Shown here one piece after another: positions 58,938-64,000 of a stretch of DNA of 64,000 nt. The first letter of the stretch is position 1. Each line of letters opens with the position of its first letter. The stretch is from the NCBI GenBank assembly GCA_017447865.1, contig JAFSMO010000055.1, positions 1-64,000 on the forward strand, in the 5' to 3' direction. The notes below the pieces were generated by a model, which was not told the DNA's origin, did no database searches, and was given only the letters and a program-made list of their open reading frames with translations. The translations under genes were made by a program, and so were the position numbers. Source of the stretch: Thermoguttaceae bacterium. Lineage in GTDB: Bacteria > Planctomycetota > Planctomycetia > Pirellulales > Thermoguttaceae.

Positions 58938-61184
58938 TCACTCCTGATTTCGGATCGAAAAACCTTCCGGAAGCGCCTTTTCCGCGATCTCGGCTTCCGT
59001 TCCGAACGATTTCGGGATCACGATGACGCGCGGAGCGTTCGGGTCCATCGGCGCGGCGCAGGGGTTTTGCTTCACTTCCAGAACCGCGAGTTTGCCGTCC
59101 TTCACCTCAGCGTGGACCAGCGCTCCGCCGTACGCCGGCAGTGTAAACGAAAAGTCCTTCCACTCTTCCGGCACGCCGTAAAAAAGCCGGATCTCGTTTC
59201 CGCGGGAGAAGATCAGCATTTGGTTCACGGCCTGAACGCAGGTCCCCGCGGCCGTCGTGAACCACGGGTTCCGCACGACGTCTTTCTCGTTGATCTCGAA
59301 CAGCTCGCCGAACGCCCCGCAGGTCTCCGCGGCTTCGCGCATCAGTTTGGCCGGGAATTTGCGGTCGCCGAAGACCGTCATGGTGATGGCCATTTTGCCG
59401 GCGTACCACGGGCAGACCGAGTTCCCGACCGGGTACATGTTGGCGTGGGAGCGGCCCTCAAAGAGGAATTTATACGCGGTTTTCTTCTGGAGCTCGTGGT
59501 CGCCGTCGAAAATGTCGTACGGGTAGATCCCGCTCAGCGTTGCGACGGTCGGCTCCTTGCAGCCTCTGTAGCCGATGTAAACGCCGTCCTCGACGGGCAG
59601 TGACTCGACCAGTTTATCCGCCACGTGCCGGAAATTGGCCGCTTCCTTCGCATCGACGCCGAGCAGATCGGCCGCATCGGCCGCCGCGTGCATGGAATAG
59701 ACCGCCCCGCAGGTCGTCATGAAGGCGTGATCACGGGCGGGGCCGAGGCGTTCCAGGTCGGTGAGTTTTCCGAGGTACATGGATCCGTCCGAGTCCTCGT
59801 ACGTCCAGTGGGAGAGGAAGTAGCGGGCGCACTCGAGGATCAGCGGGTACGCCGTGCTTTTCAGGAATTCCCGGTCGTTCGAGTACAAATACTGCGTCCA
59901 GGCGCTGCGCGCGATGTTCGACATGTGGAACATGTGGTCGTTCCAGAATCCGGGAGGCGCGCCTTCCGTTCCGTCTTCGAGCGACTCCCAGACGAATTTC
60001 GCGCCGTAGGTCCCCTTCGCGCCGTAGTGCGCCACGCGGTACGTCGCCTTGGGGAGGACCGAGTGCCGGAATTCCGGGCAGCGGCGCGCGATGGCGAGGT
60101 GGTTGCTCGTCAGCGCCCCCTGATGGATGAACATTTCGTCCCAGCCGAAGAACCGGCCGTTCCAGAGAAACGGCGAAATGCCGACCGGGAACGACCACGG
60201 CGTCGCATCGACCCGAACGTGGTACTGGGCCGTTTCGTACATGCGCTGGATCATCGGGTCCGGCACGCTGACGGCGCTTTCCTCGTAGTACGTCTTCCAG
60301 TCGGCGGCGTTTTTCGCATACAGGCCGGCAAAGCCCTCGCTCTGGATGCGCTGGATCGTCTTCTTCGTGAGCTCGTCGTACTTCACCTCGTCCAGCGTGT
60401 CCTTGAAAACGACGTAAAAAACGGCTTCTTTCGTCTCGCCGGGAGCCAGTTCGAGCGGCTTTTCCATCCGCGCGTCGGTCTTGCGCTCCCACTTCTTCCA
60501 CGGCGGAAGCGCTTCCGACCCGTCCGGCTCGTAAATGCAGACCGTTCCGAGATCACCGAGCAGAACGACGTTCCCCTGCTGGGTCGGGTGGCCGTAGAAA
60601 TTGTAGTCGAAAACCGCCTGAGCGCCGTTCTCGCGCGTCTCCCAATTCCCGATCAGCCGCCCGGGAAGGTGGTTTTTGTCGGCGGCCAGGCCCATGAAGT
60701 ACCGGAGGAACGGCGTGACGCGGAGTGGTTTCCCGCCCGTGTTCGTCAGTTCGCGGCGAATGACCAGAATGCTTTCGTCGAGCGGCGCGAGGACCGTCAT
60801 TTCCTGCTTCACGCCCGGAAACTGGTGCGTGCAGCGCATGCAGCCGTTCGGGACGTCGAGGGTCTGGGTCCATTCGTCGGCGGCGAGGAATTCTTTCCCG
60901 TCGATCTCCACCCCCTGCAGGAACCAGCCGAGCGTGAGCAGATCGTACTTCGGATCCCCGTATCGGCGTCCGGAGCGGAAAACGCCCGAGTATCGGCTTT
61001 GCGGCTGGCTGCCGTTCCAATCGACCGCGAGCCAGAGCGAGCCGTTTCCAAGGACCGGCGGCACGTACCGCTCGGGGATTTGCGCGCCGGAACCTTTTCG
61101 CGTGTTCATCTCCAGCGGCGTGGAGGCCCAAACCATCGGCGTGAGGGTGAGGAAGAGTAAGAGGGAAAGAAGGAGTCGTTTCAT
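58938..61184 (-). CDS. Exported alpha/alpha-barrel glycoside hydrolase-like protein
   Basis: 748 residues; signal peptide 1-20 (KRLLLSLLLFLTLTPMVWA) from the ATG at 61182-61184. The upstream frame is repeat sequence. N-terminal beta-sandwich (YVPPVLGNGSLWLAVDWNG; VIRRELTNTGGKPLRVTPFLRYF), then a helical barrel with GISPFLWNGRFFGWDEMFIHQGAL, GFWNDHMFHMSNIARSAW, YFLSHWTYEDSDGSMYLGKL and VRNPWFTTAAGTCVQAVNQML. Layout and motifs resemble GH65/GH95-type clan L enzymes, with Asp/Glu in the barrel as candidate catalysts; the family was not settled. It most likely acts on an exported oligosaccharide. The coupling to coaB downstream is probably accidental in function. Confidence 0.72.
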   Translation of the reverse strand: MKRLLLSLLLFLTLTPMVWASTPLEMNTRKGSGAQIPERYVPPVLGNGSLWLAVDWNGSQPQSRYSGVFRSGRRYGDPKYDLLTLGWFLQGVEIDGKEFLAADEWTQTLDVPNGCMRCTHQFPGVKQEMTVLAPLDESILVIRRELTNTGGKPLRVTPFLRYFMGLAADKNHLPGRLIGNWETRENGAQAVFDYNFYGHPTQQGNVVLLGDLGTVCIYEPDGSEALPPWKKWERKTDARMEKPLELAPGETKEAVFYVVFKDTLDEVKYDELTKKTIQRIQSEGFAGLYAKNAADWKTYYEESAVSVPDPMIQRMYETAQYHVRVDATPWSFPVGISPFLWNGRFFGWDEMFIHQGALTSNHLAIARRCPEFRHSVLPKATYRVAHYGAKGTYGAKFVWESLEDGTEGAPPGFWNDHMFHMSNIARSAWTQYLYSNDREFLKSTAYPLILECARYFLSHWTYEDSDGSMYLGKLTDLERLGPARDHAFMTTCGAVYSMHAAADAADLLGVDAKEAANFRHVADKLVESLPVEDGVYIGYRGCKEPTVATLSGIYPYDIFDGDHELQKKTAYKFLFEGRSHANMYPVGNSVCPWYAGKMAITMTVFGDRKFPAKLMREAAETCGAFGELFEINEKDVVRNPWFTTAAGTCVQAVNQMLIFSRGNEIRLFYGVPEEWKDFSFTLPAYGGALVHAEVKDGKLAVLEVKQNPCAAPMDPNAPRVIVIPKSFGTEAEIAEKALPEGFSIRNQE

Positions 61185-61217
61185 TGGGGGTTTCCGTAAA
61201 AATGAAAGGATTAAGGG

Positions 61218-61238
61218 GACGACGCATCCTGCGTCGTC
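61218..61238. repeat. Family D short palindrome, copy 4
   Basis: GACGACGC ATCCT GCGTCGTC, four bases before family A copy 6. Confidence 0.7.
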
Positions 61239-61241
61239 TTT

Positions 61242-61432
61242 GGAGTGCGGCAATACAGAAGCCGAAGGCTTCCTTTGCCGCTTTCACTTAGCGGCCGAAA
61301 AACGGGGCGGCGAAAAAGGTTTTTTCTCGTGGGGAAGGTCCAGCGCACTTCAGCGGCAAATGCCTCTTCGAGGCGGTATTGCCGCAAGGGAAAGCGGTGA
61401 ATGTCGCTTGCGCGACTGTATCACCGCACTCC
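61242..61432. repeat. Family A composite palindromic element, copy 6 (complete)
   Basis: 191 bases, GGAGTGCGGCAATACAG to CTGTATCACCGCACTCC, in the reverse orientation of copy 5. Tips: GAAGCCGAAGGCTTC (left), CCTCTTCGAGG (centre), TCGCTTGCGCGA (right). It is bracketed by family D palindromes 4 and 5. Confidence 0.85.
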
Positions 61433-61435
61433 AAA

Positions 61436-61455
61436 ACGACGCTGGATGCGTCGTC
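61436..61455. repeat. Family D short palindrome, copy 5
   Basis: ACGACGC TGGAT GCGTCGTC, between family A copy 6 and the esterase stop codon. Confidence 0.7.
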
Positions 61456-61466
61456 CTCGCAAAACC

Positions 61467-62342
61467 TCACTTCACCATCAGCTCGATCCAGTCGTACATG
61501 CTCTTGAGCCACGATCCCTTGTGCTCCGATTTGTAGTCGCCGACGAACGTGTGGCGCGTTTTGGCGTAAATGTGCAGCTCGGCCGGAATGTTCATCAGGC
61601 GCAGCTGACGGTAAAGGGCCAGCGCGCCGGTCGGGGTGCAGGTCGTGTCCTCGTCGCCGAAGAAAATGCAGAACGGCGGCGTTTTCTCGTCAAAGTACAA
61701 ATTGTCGGCCAGAGCCATTTCGTTCGATTTGGAGCCGCAGGAGTACTTCTCCGCCGGGACGAGGTACGCCGGATAAAGCGGCGCGGCAAAATTCAGGTGG
61801 CACGGGATCTGGTCGATCTCGTCGATCGGGTCGTACGCCCGATGCTGCGAGTTCACCGCGCAAAAGACCGTCAGATGACCACCCGCAGAGCCGCCCATCG
61901 CGCCGATTTTTTCCGGGTCGAAACCCCATTCTGAGGCTTTGGACCGCACGAGCCGGATCGCCCGCTGGGCGTCCTGCCACGCCGCCTTGTGACGCTCCTC
62001 GCCGGCCCACTTGCGCACCGGGACGCGGTACTGCAGCACGGCGCAGACGTAGCCGCGCTCACGGAAGTACTCGGCCGTGTAGTAAAACGCGCCGGGATAA
62101 ACGCTCAGGAACGCGTACCCGCCGCCAGGGAAAATGAGGAGGCATTTGCCGTTGGCCTTCGTCTTTTCAGGCAGAAAAACGTCCAGCATCGGGCACGTGA
62201 CGTCGCGCGTCGCCTTGATCTTCTCCACGGATTCCGTCTCATTGGGTGCCAGACCGGGCCAGACCCGAACGTGAAAGTCCTGCGCCAACGCGAGCGTCGA
62301 AAAAAGAAAGAGCAAAACGAGGGGAAAAACCGGTTTCATCAT
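61467..62342 (-). CDS. Exported alpha/beta-hydrolase, carbohydrate esterase-like
   Basis: 291 residues, signal peptide 1-20 (FPLVLLFLFSTLALA). The oxyanion motif is LLIFPGGGYAFLS (about 68-80), the nucleophile elbow GAMGGSAGGHL with Ser152, an acid in FGDEDTTCTP and the His in KTRHTFVG (about 269), giving a complete Ser-Asp-His set. This arrangement is found in xylan and acetyl esterases of the BD-FAE type; ester removal from plant polysaccharide is the likely role. AAGGA lies nine bases before the first of two ATGs. The DUF1559 gene lies upstream on the same strand, 48 bases away. Confidence 0.82.
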   Translation of the reverse strand: MMKPVFPLVLLFLFSTLALAQDFHVRVWPGLAPNETESVEKIKATRDVTCPMLDVFLPEKTKANGKCLLIFPGGGYAFLSVYPGAFYYTAEYFRERGYVCAVLQYRVPVRKWAGEERHKAAWQDAQRAIRLVRSKASEWGFDPEKIGAMGGSAGGHLTVFCAVNSQHRAYDPIDEIDQIPCHLNFAAPLYPAYLVPAEKYSCGSKSNEMALADNLYFDEKTPPFCIFFGDEDTTCTPTGALALYRQLRLMNIPAELHIYAKTRHTFVGDYKSEHKGSWLKSMYDWIELMVK

Positions 62343-62390
62343 GATCAGAAATCCTTGATTTGGAAGGGGAAAGGTGGGAAAAAAGGGACG

Positions 62391-63446
62391 CTACTGAACC
62401 GCTGCGCCGCTGGCTGCGGAGCCGGACGCGCGCATCCCTTTGCAGTGGTGAACTTCCGGGTCCACGGAGTAGCTCAGGCGCTGGATCGAGCCGTCGCACA
62501 TCGCCATGCCGCAGGAGCCGGCGTGAGCGCTCCCGAACATGAACCGGCCGCCGATGTACCCTTCGCGGTCCTGGTACGGAAGGCATCTGGTCCCGGAACT
62601 GAGGGTGAACGTCGTGCCGTTCAGCTCGCCGCAGTAGGTCGAACGGATCACGTCGTGGTCCGCGCCGCAGTAGTGACTGTAATCGTCGCCGCCGGAACGG
62701 CTCGAGCCGCTGTAGTACATGCTCTCGTAGCAGGCCGGCACGATGAAACGCTCGCCGACCAGGTACGTGTTGGAGGTCCCGTCACGCACGTCGCCGACCG
62801 TCGTTTTGGAGTAGAGGTAAATCGTCCCCGTGTGCTTGGTCCCGAGTTGGGGCCAGCTTTTGGTGGAGCGGTACTTCGCGATGGTTGCCGTATCGGGCCC
62901 GGCGTAGGAATAAACGGAGCCTTTCGAGTCGAGGTACGTACCGTAGCACGCGGCGTAATCGCTCTTGGTGCTCATCGACGGCTGCGTCCCGTTATAAAGC
63001 CCCTGCTGCAGGGTTTCGTAAAGTTTGCACGGCCGGCGGGACGGGCAGTGGAAAACCGCCAGCGGCGTGCTCATGACCGTCGCGGCGCCGGATTTTTGAG
63101 TGGCCGAGGGGGCTTCCGGCACGGCTCCGTCCGCGGGCATCTGGAAGAGCGCGTTCTGCTCGAGCATCGGAAGGATCGCGTAGCACCACGAGCCGGACTG
63201 CGTGTAACTGAACCCGCCCTCTGGGTCGCCCATCCAGTTGTAGCCGTAGCCACCGGACGGGTACGAACGCGAGGCGCTTTCCACGTTCAGCATCGCGAGC
63301 GAAAGGTTCTTCAGATTATTGCCGCACTGCATGACCCGGGCCGCCTCACGCGCCTGCTGGACCGCCGGCAGAAGGAGTCCGACCAGCATCCCAATGATGG
63401 CGATGACGACCAAAAGCTCAACGAGCGTAAAAGCGGAACGACGCAT
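62391..63446 (-). CDS. DUF1559 pilin-like protein
   Basis: 351 residues from the ATG at 63444-63446, set by GGAGG seven bases upstream; the frame continues 20 codons further without a signal. Class III leader [19 protein letters not shown] (Ala before the cut, as at 24219), then [19 protein letters not shown], the typical DUF1559 block, [18 protein letters not shown], and the end [21 protein letters not shown] with H-x9-DG. It is closer to the DUF1559 consensus than the other two. The C-terminus is Gly/Ser/Ala-rich ([12 protein letters not shown]). Many cysteines may form disulfides outside the cell. Confidence 0.9.
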   Translation of the reverse strand: MRRSAFTLVELLVVIAIIGMLVGLLLPAVQQAREAARVMQCGNNLKNLSLAMLNVESASRSYPSGGYGYNWMGDPEGGFSYTQSGSWCYAILPMLEQNALFQMPADGAVPEAPSATQKSGAATVMSTPLAVFHCPSRRPCKLYETLQQGLYNGTQPSMSTKSDYAACYGTYLDSKGSVYSYAGPDTATIAKYRSTKSWPQLGTKHTGTIYLYSKTTVGDVRDGTSNTYLVGERFIVPACYESMYYSGSSRSGGDDYSHYCGADHDVIRSTYCGELNGTTFTLSSGTRCLPYQDREGYIGGRFMFGSAHAGSCGMAMCDGSIQRLSYSVDPEVHHCKGMRASGSAASGAAVQ

Positions 63447-63477
63447 TTTTTCCTCCGGGGTCGAATTAAAATGGAAA

Positions 63478-64000
63478 TTAATCAAAAAGCCAATCGTCAA
63501 CGTCACCCGTTTTCTCTTTGACTTCTTCCTCGCTCATCGTGTCAGCGTCGTTGAATTCATCACGCAGACCCTGGCGCTCGCAGCCCTCGACGTAGATCGC
63601 CTTGTACGGACGCGCGGGGCAGATCGACTCGCAGCCGCCGCAGCCGATGCAGATCGATTCGTCCACGTGCGGGATGGTCAGGCCCTTTTCCGGGTCGCCG
63701 TACGGGATCATCGAGACCGCCTTGGTCGGGCAGTGCTCGTCGCAGGCGCCGCAGAACGTTCCGTCCACGGCCACCACGCAGTTTTCCTCGACGAAACGCA
63801 CGCGGCCCATCTGAACGCGGTTTTTGAAGTAGCGCATTTGCTCCGCCGGCGTTTTTTCCGGTTCCATCTTCCGTTCGGGTTTGCCCGGAACGTCCGATTC
63901 TTTCGGAGTTTCCTTGGGAGTCGACCGCTTTTCAGGATCCTCGTACAGAACCAGGAGATCGCCGCTTGGGGTTTCCATTTCGGCTATATCCATCCTGTGG
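63478..64000 (-). CDS. 4Fe-4S ferredoxin-type protein, C-terminal part (5' end outside window)
   Basis: At least 171 residues, with no stop before the window edge; the first Met in the window (63993) reads like mid-protein sequence ([15 protein letters not shown]). Two cysteine clusters: [16 protein letters not shown] with the outlying ENCVVAV, and [22 protein letters not shown], a [4Fe-4S] pair as in polyferredoxins. Between them [15 protein letters not shown] is typical of membrane-linked 4Fe-4S proteins of anaerobes that end with a ferredoxin unit. The C-terminus is acidic ([19 protein letters not shown]). Role: electron transfer; partner unknown. The pilin-like gene follows 31 bases downstream. 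Confidence 0.82.
   Translation of the reverse strand, partial: HRMDIAEMETPSGDLLVLYEDPEKRSTPKETPKESDVPGKPERKMEPEKTPAEQMRYFKNRVQMGRVRFVEENCVVAVDGTFCGACDEHCPTKAVSMIPYGDPEKGLTIPHVDESICIGCGGCESICPARPYKAIYVEGCERQGLRDEFNDADTMSEEEVKEKTGDVDDWLFD

Overview
The window looks like chromosomal DNA of an anaerobic member of the Planctomycetota. The evidence is three DUF1559 pilin-like proteins with an H-x9-DG type end, a DUF1080 protein, a DUF1598-type protein, a large cytochrome c/SUMF1 fusion of the hydrazine-synthase-alpha-like kind, a PEP-CTERM surface protein and many exported carbohydrate-active enzymes. Anaerobic life is suggested by rubrerythrin, HydG with a TM1266-type regulator, type III glutamine synthetase and polyferredoxin pieces. 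LpxI implies a lipid A outer membrane. The assignment is inferred from protein families only; no rRNA or tRNA gene was found.

Layout. 1-4.9 kb: two exported surface proteins (an Asp-tailed beta-helix protein cut by the window edge, and a PATR-repeat PEP-CTERM protein). 5-11.4 kb: a KAS III homologue, rhamnulokinase, undecaprenyl diphosphate synthase and glutamine synthetase III. 11.5-19.2 kb: a GH106-like glycosidase, a structured leader or small RNA, the TM1266 regulator, HydG and an acyl-CoA ligase. 19.2-28.7 kb: an alpha-solenoid protein, a sugar oxidoreductase, a REP-type transposase, a TIM-barrel isomerase, two divergent pilin-like genes, LpxI and an AEC transporter, with many palindromic repeats between them. 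28.7-41.3 kb: the cytochrome/SUMF1 fusion, a DUF1080 protein, a VOC-like protein, a DinG helicase, a DUF1598-like protein, an SDR, a lipoprotein, rubrerythrin and a cupin. 41.3-49.6 kb: four tandem paralogous leucine-rich-repeat genes. 49.7-54.2 kb: a phosphodiesterase and a GH123-like protein. 54.2-58.3 kb: an AT-richer operon of three exported proteins of unknown function behind a consensus promoter. 58.3-64 kb: CoaB, a glycosidase, an esterase, a third pilin-like protein and a ferredoxin-type protein cut by the window edge.

The strongest non-genic signal is the dispersed inverted repeats. At least five families (A to D and F below) sit between genes, very often touching or entering a stop codon, and two genes take their last codons from repeat sequence. 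A REP-associated tyrosine transposase lies between directly repeated copies of family A. Other points for a second look are the terminator-bearing RNA before the TM1266-hydG pair, the LRR array with duplicated control regions, and the three-gene exported operon.

Metabolically the window fits a polysaccharide degrader: rhamnose, amino-sugar and ester-linked side chains could be removed outside the cytoplasm (GH106-like, GH123-like, alpha/alpha-barrel glycosidase, esterase, DUF1080) and products used inside (RhaB, Gfo/Idh/MocA enzyme, TIM-barrel isomerase). These genes are scattered rather than forming one locus.
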